DNA of 64,000 nt. Origin: Tenrec ecaudatus (taxonomy: Eukaryota > Chordata > Mammalia > Afrosoricida > Tenrecidae). Below the pieces are notes generated by a model. It worked only from the letters and a program-made list of their open reading frames with translations. It was not told the DNA's origin and ran no database searches. Below are positions 11,262 through 22,709 of the stretch, one piece after another. Where the stretch lies: contig NC_134537.1 of assembly GCF_050624435.1 (NCBI RefSeq), positions 125,216,086 through 125,280,085 of the forward strand. The letters are read 5' to 3'. The translations under genes were made by a program, and so were the position numbers. Position 1 is the first letter of the stretch, and every line of letters starts with the position of its first letter.

Positions 11262-11646
11262 TGTTCAACCTGTTAATCAGGTCACAACTTGATGGCACCA
11301 CCTTGTGGGCATAGCCTTCTCCTAAGGAAGATCCTGGGGACCTCCCTTTCTCTTTTCCTTCACCTTCCTGCTGGAAGACCCTAGTTGCTACCAGAGCCCT
11401 GGAGATTTATCTACCGCCATTGGATCCACAGGACTTGCACCCACCAGCCTGTGATATTCCTGCATTCTGCATCATTGCAGGTAGCTTCTTGAGTTTGAAG
11501 AGGGACTTATGGATTAGTATCAGACTTATCGACTTGAGTTGGACGGGGCTGGGATGTTTTCCTACTATGCAATTACTTCTTCATATAAAGCTTTTCTTAC
11601 ACATATATGTGTCACTGGATTTTGATTCTTTCATCAACCCCTAAGG
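11262..11646 (+). repeat. LTR of ERVL/MaLR type
   Basis: Resembles the LTRs at 52130 and 49075. Shared blocks are 'atcaggtcacaacttgatg', 'ccaccagcctgtgatattcc', 'ggatgttttcctactatgca' and an end of the type '...ctttcatcaacccct'. The internal region of the provirus is absent. Confidence 0.6.
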
Positions 11647-11648
11647 CA

Positions 11649-12230
11649 ACAATCAACCAGCCCACAGATGCTACGGGCAAGGATCTCATGTTCATGGGGA
11701 TCCTGGATGCTCTGCTGCAGACAACTTGAATGGAGGGTGTTTGCAGCATGTGCCTCCTACTTCCCCCTGACCCTCATTACCATCCTCTCCTTTTCCTGGG
11801 ACCAGCTCCGTTCCCTCTACTACAAGCACGCCAGCTAATGGCCACTTACTCCTTCGCCTCAGCCAACCAGCACTCCTTGGACACTTCTGCCTCCATAGTT
11901 AGGTCCTGGAGACTTATGACCAGGTGACTTTTGGTCCATCGGGGAGTCCAGTCACTCCTCATGTGTTCTCCGGGCTGAATCAGTTCTGGGGAGAGTTTCC
12001 CTCCCTTCCTCATGCAGCCCTATGGCTTCTCTCCGTAGCCCCTGTACACTTTAAAACAGTCTCTCAAGACTAAACCCATCACTCCAACGTGGATTTCTTC
12101 CTCTATCCTGCTGGCCTTGGGGCCTTCTTGCCCGCTCCCACCACAACCCCCAACTTTAAATACCCCTAGTAAAGACCAAAGGGAATCGGAGGGACCCAGG
12201 TGTCTTACTAGACTCAAAAGCACTAAGATT
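11649..12230 (+). pseudogene. SLC25A35: SLC25A35 retrocopy, 5'-truncated (C-terminus plus 3' UTR)
   Basis: Begins in the coding region with NQPTDATGKDLMFMGILDALLQTT, split here as residues of the last third of the mitochondrial carrier SLC25A35. After frameshifts the C-terminal block is still readable (ASYF..., then WDQLRSLYY and a stop near 11840). The rest, to about 12230, is a C-rich 3' UTR-like stretch. SLC25A35 is an inner-membrane solute carrier. This piece lacks the first two carrier repeats and cannot encode a transporter. It abuts an LTR at its 5' end. No clear A tail or target duplication was found. Confidence 0.72.
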
Positions 12231-12599
12231 ATATTGATTATAAAGCAAGTTTATTTCTGGGGGAAAAAATTAAGTCATGTATCCTATATGTTATTTTCTA
12301 GGACAAATGCCTTATGCCTTTAGCTCTAGTTGATATAAGTATGGTTAAGAATAAAGCTGGTAGCGCTGACAGATGCTTTTTGCTAAATCTTTTGTTTCTT
12401 TTAATGATTCTAATTATTTATTGGGGCCTTGGAGCTATTGGCTCTATTATTACACTGATTACTTTTGGCATACTTAATTTAATTTAGCATATTAGTGAAT
12501 ATTGATCTAGCTTTCATGGGTAACCAGTTTTTTATCAGTATGTATCAGATTCCCATAAATTGAACTGTTTTTTTAGCTCCAGGAATCATATTTATATCA
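12231..12599. other. No recognisable feature
   Basis: AT-rich. An AATAAA at about 12349 could belong to the retrocopy upstream, but this is not demonstrable. Confidence 0.3.
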
Positions 12600-12882
12600 G
12601 TGCCCCTTCTTATATACTTTTCTTTTTAATCATTTTATTGGAGGCTCATACAACTCTTATCACAATCCATATATACATCAATTGTATAAAGCACATTTGT
12701 ACATGTGTTACCCTCATCATTCTCAAAATATTTACTCTCCACTTAAGCCCCTGGCATCAGCTCCTTATTTCCCCCCCTCCCTCCTTGCTCCCTCCCTTCC
12801 CCATGAACCCTTAATAATTTATAAATTATTATTTTGTCATATCTTACACTATCCGACGTCTCCCTTCACCTACTTTTCTGTT
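12600..12882 (-). mobile_element. L1-type LINE 3' UTR, 5'-truncated
   Basis: Starts with a T run and 'aatcattttattggaggctc', then the C/T-rich 'ccctcc' block and 'ataatttataaattatta'. Truncated at 'cacctacttttctgttg'. Confidence 0.8.
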
Positions 12883-13125
12883 GAAATTGAACTTATTGTA
12901 ACTTGTATATGGAAACCACAATATCTTCATGTGTTTCTCATAAAATTGTATTTAAGCCTTATTTTTTTACATCAAGTAATTTTAAATGTGCTAGTACTAT
13001 AAAGGAAGAGGACCTGTGTTTTTGAAACACAAATACTCTTTTAATAACAGACAATTTATCTGGATTACTTTGTTAGACTGGCACTCACCTAGGCAGTGTT
13101 TTGTTCTGTTGTACATGGAGTTGAC

Positions 13126-13178
13126 ATGAGCCACAACCTCCTTTTTGGTGCATGAGCCACAACCTCCTTTTTGGTGCC
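13126..13178. repeat. 26-bp tandem duplication
   Basis: The unit 'catgagccacaacctccttt' plus 'ttggtg' occurs twice head to tail without mismatches. This suggests a recent slippage or unequal-exchange event. Confidence 0.9.
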
Positions 13179-13606
13179 TAACAACAAACATGTGGACACA
13201 CACACACACACACTTTTCCTTTTCTAAACTACCCTTAGCTGTTCTATTTTACTTAAGAAAACACATTTTAAAAATACACAATGTTCTTTAACTGCAATTT
13301 TGGTGTAGTTTGTTTTGCCTTTGCTAACTGTAGTGTTCATTCCAGCTACTCCGGCAAACAATCCTTTGTTCGTAGAATTGCTAACTTGAGAGTAAGGACT
13401 TTGAAGTGCCTAAAATTATAGAAATTTTCTACTTGTATCTGACTAAGTCCTAGAGCTGGATTAAAGATAAGGACATAGAAGATATTTTTAAAAGATGAAT
13501 AACTATATGGAAAATATTAGAAGTTAAAGAGCTTTATAGAAGGGGGCTTTGAAAACTTTATGGACAAAAAGAATGAAAAGATAATGCAAAAAAACCTGAA
13601 TTGTTC

Positions 13607-13655
13607 AGCAAACTTCTGAAGCTCCGTCATATCAACAAACTTCTGAAGCTCCGAG
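13607..13655. repeat. 27-bp imperfect tandem duplication
   Basis: 'aacttctgaagctccg' with flanking 'ca.caa' occurs twice, 27 bp apart. Confidence 0.85.
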
Positions 13656-14554
13656 GTGGGGGGAATCAGGGAAAGAATGATTAGCTGAGTCATTAGTGAT
13701 GAGGTGGAACACCAAAATTAAAATTGACACAACGATGTGTGAATTTGACATGTGAAAAGACTTCTGTGATCAGCACAATTGTAATATAGGGCTAGATCAA
13801 TATTCTATCTAATCCTAGCTTTGACTAAAAATGGATAATATTGACTCAAAAACTCACTTCTAAAAATTTGCTGATTGACTTACATGATGTTATCCTAGGA
13901 AATCCCTAACTTTTGCAGTCAGGGAAACTATCCAGAAGACAAGTCTGCCTATGTTTGGGGATGGTCGTTGCCTCTAACATAGGAGCTGGGGAGCTGGGCT
14001 GGAGGGACGCTGAGGCTGCACAGATACCCTTCTGCACACCCAATGGTTCCTGGTGTGTGTGGTAAGCCTGGGTTGCAACTGCGACGGCAGCAGTCCACAC
14101 CCTCCAGCCCTCCGTGGGAGAAAGCTGAGCCTATCTGCTCCCCAATGATTTTTAGCTTTGGAAACCCTGTTGGAATCCACTCAATGGCAACGAGGTTTAT
14201 CACTTGAACAAATTTAAACTTCATCTACTCTAACTCTCCAAGGAATAAAAAGAAAACCTCACCTTTTGAAATGATGGATTGCATGTATACACTACCCATC
14301 AGGAAAGAGCCCATGAGTAGACAGATGGAATGTATGTGCTTAGTTCATTTTTGTAAACATGCTCTACTATTCTTGTTAGTAATCTCTGTACTCTGCATAC
14401 CAACATATATTAATGCAGAGTCAAAACCAAGAAATAGTATATTTGCTGAATTTGGAGCATTAGAAAACTTGCTGTTAAGAAATTAATTTAGACAATTTGG
14501 GCTTAGAAACACATTTGTTTACTCCCCCAACCCTGGGTTTTGTTTGTTTTTTTA

Positions 14555-14795
14555 ACTTTTTGTGAATTGGATGAAAGTTTACAGAGTATATCAGTTTTCC
14601 ATTAAGCAGTTCATCATTTTACCGCATTCATTGCAATGTTTTACCGCATTCACTGCAATCCTCTCACTGTATTATCACTTCGCCTCCTTCCCCCCTGTGC
14701 TTCCTGTTTTTACTGTCCCTTCTTTTCCAGTTCCTCTGAGCTTTGGTCTTTGGGTAAAAGTGGATCTTCTGATGCTAAATGCTTGATTAGTCTAA
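14555..14795 (-). mobile_element. Probable older L1 3' UTR segment
   Basis: A T-rich start is followed by 'gtgaattggatgaaagttta' and a C/T-rich block. This looks like the reversed 3' end of an older afrotherian L1 subfamily, distinct from the abundant one here. Confidence 0.4.
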
Positions 14796-14797
14796 AG

Positions 14798-14985
14798 CAG
14801 GGGTTCTCAACCTTCTAATGCTGCAACCCTTTCATACAGTTCCTCATGTGGTGACCCCCAAACATAACATTATTTTCATTGCTACTTCATCACTGTCATT
14901 TTGCTACTGTGATGAATCAGGCGACCCTTGTGAAAGGGTCATTCGACCCCCAAAGGGGTCATGACCCACAGGTTCAGAACCACTC
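14798..14985 (-). mobile_element. SPIN-type hAT MITE (copy 1)
   Basis: 188 bp with near-perfect inverted ends (CAGGGGTTCTCAACC ... GGTTCAGAACCACTC). The interior contains 'gtcatgacccacag' and 'cccccaaaggggtca', the reversed form of the other copies. Flanking 8-mers are only partly similar (GTCTAAAG and TTTAAATC). It encodes nothing and would have depended on a hAT transposase supplied in trans. Confidence 0.85.
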
Positions 14986-15087
14986 TTTAAATCACTTCAG
15001 TTATTTTGTTAATCTGCTGTATTTAGAGTTTTCTAAGAGTGAACTTTGATGGTTCCATTTTGGGCACTGACCAAGTAAGTACCTTCT

Positions 15088-16193
15088 TTTCTTTTCTTTT
15101 TTTTTAAATCATTTTTGTTTGTTTGTAAACATTTTATTAGGGACTCATACAACTCTTATCATAAATCCATGCATATACATATATCAATTGTATAAATTGA
15201 TGTATACATTCTTTGTCCTAATCATTTTCAAAGCATTTGCTCTCCACTTAAGCCCTTTGCATCAAGTCCTCTTTTTCCCCTCCCTCCCCGCTCCCCTCAC
15301 CCTCATGAGCCTTTGATAATTTATAAATTATTATTTTGTCATATCTTGCCCTATCCAGCATCTCCCTTCACCCCCTTTTCTGTTGTCTGTCCCCCAGGGA
15401 GGAGGTCACATGTAGATCCTTGTAATCGGTTCCCCCTTTCCAACCCACTCACCCTCTACCCTCCCAGTATCAACCCTCACACGCTTGGTCCTGAAGGTAT
15501 CATCCACCCTGGATTCCCTGTGCCTCCAGCTCCTATCTGCACCAGTGTACAACCTCTGCTCTATCCAGACTTGCAAGGTAGAATTTGGATCATAGTAGTG
15601 GGGTGGGGGGGGGAAGCATTTAAGAATTGGAGGAAAGCTGTATTCTTCATCGGTGCTACGTCGCACCCTGACTGACTCATCTTCTCCTCTAGACCCCTCT
15701 GGGAGGGGATCTCCATTGGCCGACAAATGGGCTTTGGGTCTCCACTCTGCACTTCCCCTTTCATTCACTATTTTTTAATCATTTTATCAGGGACTCATCC
15801 AACTCTTATCACAATCCATAAATACATCAATTGTGTAAAGCACAATTGTACATTCATTGCCCTCATCATTCTCAAAACATTGGCTCTCCACTTAAGCCCC
15901 TGGCATCAGCTCCTCATTTTTTCCACTCCCTCCCCGCTCCCTCTCCCTTATGAACCCTTGATAATTTATAAATTATTATTTTGTCATATCTTGCCCTGTC
16001 TGACATCTCCCTTCATCCCCTTTCTGTTGTCTATCCCCCAAGGAGGAGATCACATGTAGATCCTTGTAATCCATTCCCCCTTTCCAACCCACCATCCCTT
16101 GACCCTCCCAGTATAGCCACTCACACCACTGGTCCTGATTCCCTGCGTTTCCAGTTCATATCTGTGCCAGTGTACATCCTCTGTTCTAGCCAG
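15088..16193 (-). mobile_element. Composite L1 insertion: two 3' UTR units inside one target duplication
   Basis: A perfect 13-bp duplication, GTAAGTACCTTCT, flanks the block at 15075-15087 and 16194-16206. Inside are two L1 3' UTR units in the same orientation. The first runs from 15088 to about 15770 and the second from about 15772 to 16193. Each begins with the T-rich reversed A tail and the 'ttttat.agggactcat' motif. Confidence 0.85.
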
Positions 16194-16206
16194 GTAAGTA
16201 CCTTCT

Positions 16207-17074
16207 ATTGGATCAACCTTCCCACATATAACAACTGTTAATGCTATTCAAAATAATAAGGAGAAAACATAAAAATGCACTTGTAAATAAATTAAGACCT
16301 TCTGATGGCAAGACAATACCCGGGAGAAGATGACTTTTCTTGAGTCTTCTGTTTTTATAGCTTCTAGCCTGAGGCCAAGTCTTGTGAAATGATAAAAACC
16401 TATATACAAACTTAAAAGCTGATGGACTTGAAGAACCAGAAAATAGAATTTGGAGCAACCAGAACATAGGAACGTGGGAGAAAAATACCAGAAAGGAGAT
16501 AGCCACAGAGAGGGAATCTTAAAGTCACGTTAGAAACTGCCACACTTTCTTCTTAGCCCCTTAACAACATTTTTGCAGGTCAGATTTCATACAGCCCATC
16601 TCAGACTAACAGTTGAACAGAATTGGAGTTGGAGTTTAGCAAAGACAACTGACTGCTAAAACTAAGCATAATATTCTTCAAAGAACCAGAATTGAACAAT
16701 TGATAGCCAGGAAATAATCTAAAATTACTACCTATATGGAGACATAGGAAAATGTGACCTAGAAGTCAAATCATTGAAGACCAGCTCCAAGATGAACCAG
16801 ATGTAATTTCAACTCGAGGATTTAAAATATAGTGAGTGAAAAGCATAGAAAAATCTCAGAAGTGATAGCATAAAAAAAAAGAACCAAGAGGAAATTCTAG
16901 AGCTGAAAAGTATAATATCTGAGATTAAAATATTACCAGATAACCTTAAGTGGAAATAATAGAAGAAAATGTCTGTGAACTTGAAGATCATTGAATAGAA
17001 ATTCAATCCAAAGATCTAAGAGGAAATAATAACCAGAGCCTTGGGGACATATTGGGCAATACCAAAATTTTTTA
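16207..17074. other. No recognisable gene
   Basis: A-rich, LINE-like in composition (compatible with a very old L1 body), but I could not place it in a family. No open frame of note. Confidence 0.3.
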
Positions 17075-17262
17075 ACATGTATAAATCCAATACTGTTGAG
17101 TCTATTCTGACTCACAGTGGCCATGTACCATCGAGTAGGCCTATTGCAGGGCTTCCAAAGCTGTGAAGCTGTACAGATGCTTTACAGAGGCAGTCTTCCT
17201 CATCTCTCTCCCACAGAGCAGCTGTAACTCAAGTTGCTGAGTCAAAGTGCTGGAAATCAAGA
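17075..17262 (-). repeat. AfroSINE, reverse orientation
   Basis: Tail 'ctgttgagtctattctgact', body with 'ggcttccaaagctgtgaagc' and 'cccacagagcagctg'. The head is missing. Confidence 0.75.
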
Positions 17263-17512
17263 GAAATTCTTGAAAGAATCCAAAGAAAAATGTGGAGACA
17301 AAGATTTGAAATGCCATAGGCAAATCAAAATAAAGTGAAATGACAACTTAGTAGTGCTGAAAGAATTTTTCTACATGGAAATGTCTTTCACAATGAATTA
17401 AAATATCCTTGAAGAATGAAGGTAATGTAAACACATTTATACTTCTTAAAAAATGAAGTGGGTTTGGTCGACAGTTCCACTCTAACAAGAAATGTACTAC
17501 AAGGAGTTTCTG

Positions 17513-17546
17513 CACTTGATCTTAGCCAAAAGGCCGAGAAGCAATT
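17513..17546 (-). pseudogene. RNU2: U2 snRNA 5'-end fragment, retroinserted
   Basis: 34 bp whose minus strand reads the first ~33 nt of U2 spliceosomal RNA (GCTTCTCGGCCTTTTGGC then TAAGATCAAGTG). It is flanked by a 14-bp target duplication, ACAAGGAGTTTCTG at 17499-17512 and ACAAGGAATTTCTG at 17547-17560 (one mismatch). There is no promoter element and no 3' two-thirds, so it is not a functional snRNA. Confidence 0.9.
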
Positions 17547-17604
17547 ACAAGGAATTTCTGTAGGCACAACAGAAACATGGATGTGCAAGAAGGAACATCA
17601 GAAA

Positions 17605-17650
17605 GGTGAAACCAAACCAACCTCACTGCCATTGAATTAATCCTGACATA
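17605..17650 (-). repeat. AfroSINE/RTE tail fragment
   Basis: 'aaaccaaaccaacctcactg' followed by 'ccattgaattaatcctgac' is the reversed AfroSINE tail alone. Confidence 0.6.
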
Positions 17651-17989
17651 GTAATCAATATGTGAGTTTATACAAATGTCTTACCTGCCTCATAATTTCT
17701 TTGAAAGTAATTACTGTTTAGCAAAAGCTATAATGTACTGTAATGATATTTGGAACATGTAGGTGTAATATGTCTGACAACTACAGCATAAGGGAACAGG
17801 TAGAGTGCAAAAATGTATTTTATGTGAAAGGATGCAATATTAATCTTGAAAACATTGAAAACTTAGGGCTTTATCTTGTAATCTCTAAATAACACTGCAA
17901 AAAGTTTTTGTTAAAATTGACAAAATAGAATTTTAAATGAATTAAATAATTCCAAGGAAGGGAAAGAGGGACCAGACTTCAACCAAGAA

Positions 17990-20310
17990 TTCAACCCAGT
18001 GCTCCAAGATGTAAATGCAACATGTCGGCATGGAGTAGGGAATCAGTGGAGAGGTCTGGGGGGCCCACCCCAATCCCAACTACTAAGTGGCCACCTGCCC
18101 TTCCCCACAGAAGAATTTGTTTCAAAAGACAGCATTGAATCTGCAGCTCTGGGAGAGAGACATATCTGATCAGAGCACATGGTTGCTGATGAAGAGTGAG
18201 GAGGAGAGAGTGGATCACATCCTGGCCCACCAGGCCTTGAGGACAAGGACCCCAATTAGAGCAGCCAGTCCACAGACAGGACCACATGGCCAGCCCTGCT
18301 ATGAGACATGATGCCCCTCACTGACCCATAGCTCTACAGGGGACAACACCGGAGACACAGTGTGGGAATTGCATCGATCTGATCCCACCGCACTGAGGCA
18401 AAACAGTAAGGGGGTGCAACAGAACAGCAAGAGAATGGAGCAGCAAGGTCCGCAGGGACTGATGAAGGTGGACTTTGGGGCCAGGGCGTGGTGCTACAAC
18501 AGACTGGACTGGAAAACACTCCTAAAGGCCAACAAACGATCCTTGAACTAACTACAAGCTTTTCTTTCTTGTGTGTTTTTGTCAGTGGTTTATTGTTATT
18601 GTTTTGTTGTATATTGTTGCTTGATTTTGCTCTGTCTTGTTTTTGTGCATGTTATTATCTCTGCAGGTCTGTCTAAATAAGACAGGATGGATGAACAATC
18701 TGGAGGAGAAAACGACAGGACCGACAGGTCTGGGAGGACATGGGAGAGGGGGAGGTTGGAGGAAAGGAAGTGGTGTTAACAAACCCAGAGACAAGGGATC
18801 CAAATTGGTGGTGAGAAGGGTGTGGGAGGACTGGTAGGACATGATCAAGGGTCATGTAACCAAAAGGAATTGCTGAAACCCTGGTGGAGACTGAGCATGA
18901 TAGTGGGACAAGAGGGAAGTCAAGGGAAATAGAGGAAAGAACTGGGAGGCAAAGGACATTTATAGAGGTCTAGATAAAGACATGTACCTATGCAAATATA
19001 TTTATATATGAGGATGGGGAAATAGATCTATGTGCGTATGTTTATAGGTTTAGTATTAAGGTAGCAAAAGGACATCGGGCCTCCACTCAAGTACTCCCTC
19101 AATGCGAGAATACTTTCTTCTATTAAATTGGCATTCTATGATGCTCACCTTACTGACACAACCGCTGAAGACAAAGTGGGTGAATAAGCAAATGTGGTGA
19201 AGAAAGCTGATGGTGCCCAGCTATCAAAAGATACAGCACCTGGGGTCTTAAAGGCTTGAAGGTAAACAAGCAGCCATCTAGCTCAGAAGCAACAAAGAAA
19301 GAAACATGAAAGAAGCACACCAGCCTGTGTGATCATGAAGTGCCAAAGGGATCAGTTATCAGGTATCAAAAAACAAAAAATCATATCATTGTGTGCTCAC
19401 CTCCATGATACAATCGCTGAAGACAAGTGGGTGCATAAGCAAATGTGGTGAAGAAAGCTGATAGTGCCCGGCTATCAAAAGATATAGTGTCTGGGGTCTT
19501 AAAAGCTTGAAGGTAAACAAGCAGCTATCTAGCTCTGAAGCAACAAAGCCCACATGGGAGAAGCACACCAGCGATCATGAGGTGTCGAAGGGATCAGGTA
19601 TCAGGCATCATCAGAACAAAAAATATCATAGTGAATGAGGAGGTAGTGCAGAGTGGAGACCCAAAGACCATTTGTAGGCCATTGGACATCCCCTTACAGA
19701 AGAATCTCAGGGAGGAAATGAGCCAGTCAGGGTGCGATGTAGCAACGATGAAACATATAACTTTCCTCTAGTTCCTAAATGCTTCCTCCTCCCCCCACTA
19801 TCATGATCCCAATTCTACCTTGCAAGTCTGGCTAGACCAAAGGATGAACACTAGTACAGATAGGAACTGGAAACACAGGGAATCCAGGGCAGATGATCCC
19901 TTCAGGACCAGTAGTGTGAATGGCGATACTGGGAACATAGAGAGAGGGTGGGTTGGAAAGGGGGAACGGATTACAAGTATCTACATGTGATCTCCTCCCT
20001 GGGGGATGGACAACAGAAAGGGGATGAAGGGAGATGTCAGACAGGGCAAGATATGACAAAATAATAATTTATAAATTATCAAGGGTTCATGAGGGAGGGA
20101 GAAGCAGGGAGGGAGGGGAAAAAATGAGGAGCTGATGCCAGGGGCTTAGGTGGAGAGCCAATGTTTTGAGAATAATGAGGGCAATGAATGCACAAATGTG
20201 CTTTATACAATACATGTATGTATGGATTGTGATAAGAGTTGTATTAGCCCCTAATAAAATTTTAAAAATTTTTTTAAGTTGTACAAGCCCAATAAAATGA
20301 TTTTTTAATT
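17990..20310 (+). mobile_element. L1-type LINE, long 3' region
   Basis: The longest plus-strand copy of the abundant LINE family. It starts within a segment also present reversed at 26700-27060 ('ggggacaacaccggagacac'). It continues through a G-rich block and the tandem duplication at 19143-19630, and ends with the terminal 3' UTR and two partial 'aataaaatgatttt' tails at about 20260 and 20310. There is no intact ORF. The 5' end is truncated and target duplications were not resolved. Confidence 0.75.
19143..19630 (+). repeat. ~245-bp tandem duplication inside the LINE 3' UTR
   Basis: Two head-to-tail units, roughly 19143-19394 and 19395-19630. Both contain 'gctgaagacaa.gtgggtg', 'gcaaatgtggtgaagaaagc', 'tggggtctta', 'gaaggtaaacaagcagc' and 'gggatcag.tatcagg'. 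The units differ by scattered substitutions and a short insertion. Confidence 0.85.
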
Positions 20311-20439
20311 TTAAAAAAGAAACTATTTTATAACTTCAATTTTTTTCTTAAGTACCATGATCACACTCACAAATAAACCAAACTTACAAAATTATTTTAA
20401 ACTTGTTAGTTTCTTGATTTCATTATAGACTTACCAGAG

Positions 20440-20645
20440 GAAACCTGGTGGCATAGTGAGTTATACGTTGGATTGTAAACTACAAGGTCAGCAGTTGAGA
20501 ACCACCACTCACACCGCAGGAGAGAAATGTGGCATTCTAGTAGAGCTCCACAGCCTTGGAAACCCACACAGGGAATTCTACTCTGCCCTACAGGGTGCTA
20601 TGAGTGAGAATTGACTCAAGGGCGGTGAGTTGTGGTTTGGGTTAT
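20440..20645 (+). repeat. AfroSINE, forward orientation
   Basis: Head 'aacctggtggcatagtgagt', 'aaggtcagcagttgagaacc', tail 'gagaattgactcaagggcgg' then a GT-rich end. Confidence 0.8.
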
Positions 20646-20952
20646 ACATCTCAAAATCTGTCTTGAAAGAGGATGCTTTCTGTGATAGGATAATATGCAT
20701 ATGGCTAAAAGGAAGACTAGTTAATACAACTAGTATTCAGATTTAACATTCAACCACCAAAGATAAAGATGAAGAAACTGGAGATTTCTACCAGTTTTAT
20801 CCATATGAATTGATCAAATATCCAATCAAGATGCATTGATAATTATTGGTGATTGGAATGAGAAAGTTGGAAACAAAAAGTAGTTAGAAAATTGGTCTTG
20901 ATGATAGAAATGACCCTGAAGATATCATGGTAGAATTATGCAAGACCAAACA

Positions 20953-21420
20953 TGATAGGTAGGTTTATTGGGCCAACCTGGCCAGTAGGAACATGTGGGG
21001 TTCATCAGGTCGCAGTTTGATTGGAGGGCAAAGAGATAAATGGCTTGGCAATGCCCACACCTCCCTCTTGCTCTCTGGTGATCAGACCAGCTTGCGGCTC
21101 AGCCTCAACTTGTGAACTACATTACCTGTGGGACAAGTCAATCTATGGATCATCTCTCCAGAGCTTGAAGTTCCTTAGAGACCTGCTTCACCATGTTGCT
21201 GGTGTACACATCGCTTGAACTTGAGGCTGGTGGATCCTGTCATCTTGCATTGCTTGAGTTCAATATCCTATCTGGGCTTGTTTCCATAAGCTCCTAAACT
21301 GCTGACTGTTGGTCACCTGCCCTGCTGTTTGCTGCCTGTGGGCGGGTTCTTTCTGAGGACCCGCTGGTGGTTTGAAACTTCCAATAGACAATGGAAGGAG
21401 TATAGAGAGTCACTGTGCCC
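20953..21420 (+). repeat. ERV-L LTR, 3'-truncated
   Basis: Starts TGATAGGTAGGTTTATTG and matches the LTRs at 30573-31188 and 6774-7312 through 'gctgactgttggtcacctgc' and 'gtttgctgcctgtgg'. The 3' end is degraded. Confidence 0.7.
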
Positions 21421-21571
21421 AAAACAATTGGTCAACAATCAATCATTTCAGGAGGTAGTTTATGATAAAAATTGATTCTATTAAGGAAGAAGTCCAAGGT
21501 ACATGGAATATCCATTGGCAACAAACAAGGTTCCAGGAATTGACAGAATACCTATTGGAATACTTAAAGAA

Positions 21572-22332
21572 GAAGATAAACAAGCAGCCATCTAGCTCAG
21601 AAGCAACAAAGCCCACATGGAAGAAGCACACCAGCCTGTGAGACCACGAGGTGTTGAAGGGATTAGGTATAAGGCATCATCGGAACAAAATCTTACCATA
21701 GTGAATGAAGTGGGAAGTGCAAAGTGGAGACCCAAAGCCCATTTGTCGGACACTGGAGATCCCCTTGCAGAGGGGTCTAGGGGAGGAGATGAGTCAGTCA
21801 AGGTACGATGTAGCACCAATGAAGAATACAGCTTTCCTCCATTTCCTAAATGCTTCCTCCCCCCTTTCCCCCCCAACTATCATGATCCGAATTCTACCTT
21901 GCAAGTCTGAATAGAGCAGAGGATGTACACTGGTGCAGATAGGAGCTGGAGGCACAGGGAATCCAGGGCGGACAATACCTTCAGGACCAGGCGTGTGAGT
22001 GGTGATACTGGGAGGGTAGAGGGTGAGGGTTGGAAAGAGGGAACCAATTACAAGGTTCTACATGTGACCTCCTCCCAGGGAGACAGACAACAGAAAAGGG
22101 AGTGAAGGGAGACATCGGACAGGGCAAGATATGACAAAATAATAATTCTAAATTATCAAGGGCTCATGAGGGAGAGAGAAGAAAGAGGACCTGATGCCAA
22201 GGGCTTAAGTGAAGAGCAAATGCTTTAAGAATGATGAGGGCAATGAATTTACAGATGTGCTTTATACAATTGATGTATGTATGGATTGTAATAAGAGTTG
22301 TATGAGCCCCTAACAAAACGTTTAAAAAAAGA
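21572..22332 (+). mobile_element. L1 3' UTR insertion with target duplication
   Basis: 761 bp with a perfect 13-bp duplication, AATACTTAAAGAA, at 21559-21571 and 22333-22345, inside the RTE. Ends in an A run. The purine-rich block near 21790-21870 and the 'catgagggagagag' segment place it in the abundant family. Confidence 0.92.
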
Positions 22333-22709
22333 AATACTTAAAGAAATTGATGCAGCACTGGAAGCACTCACTCACTAGTTTGTGCCAAGAAATTTGCAAG
22401 GCAGCTACCTGGCCAAGTGACAGGAATAGAGCCATATTTGTGCCCATTCTAAAAAAAGATAACAGAATGAGAAAGTTGCCAAACAATATCATTAATATCA
22501 TATGCTAGGAAAATTTTGCAGAAGATAATTCAAAAATGGATGCAGCAGCACATTGGTGGGGATCTGCCAGAAATTTAAGCTAGAATAAAATAAAAACATA
22601 AAATTAGGGATATCATTACATCCATCAGATGGATCTTGGATCAAAGAATAGCAGAAAGATGTTTCCCTCATTTTTTACTGACTATGCAATATCAATTGAG
22701 TCTCTGGAT

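Larger units (their letters stand above)
12883..14554. other. Intergenic sequence with small tandem duplications
   Basis: No gene is visible. It contains the short repeats listed separately at 13126 and 13607 and a short (CA)n at 13198-13214. Confidence 0.4.

Noticed and set aside
17513-17546. Functional U2 snRNA gene
   Set aside because: Only about 34 of ~190 nt are present and it is bounded by a target duplication.
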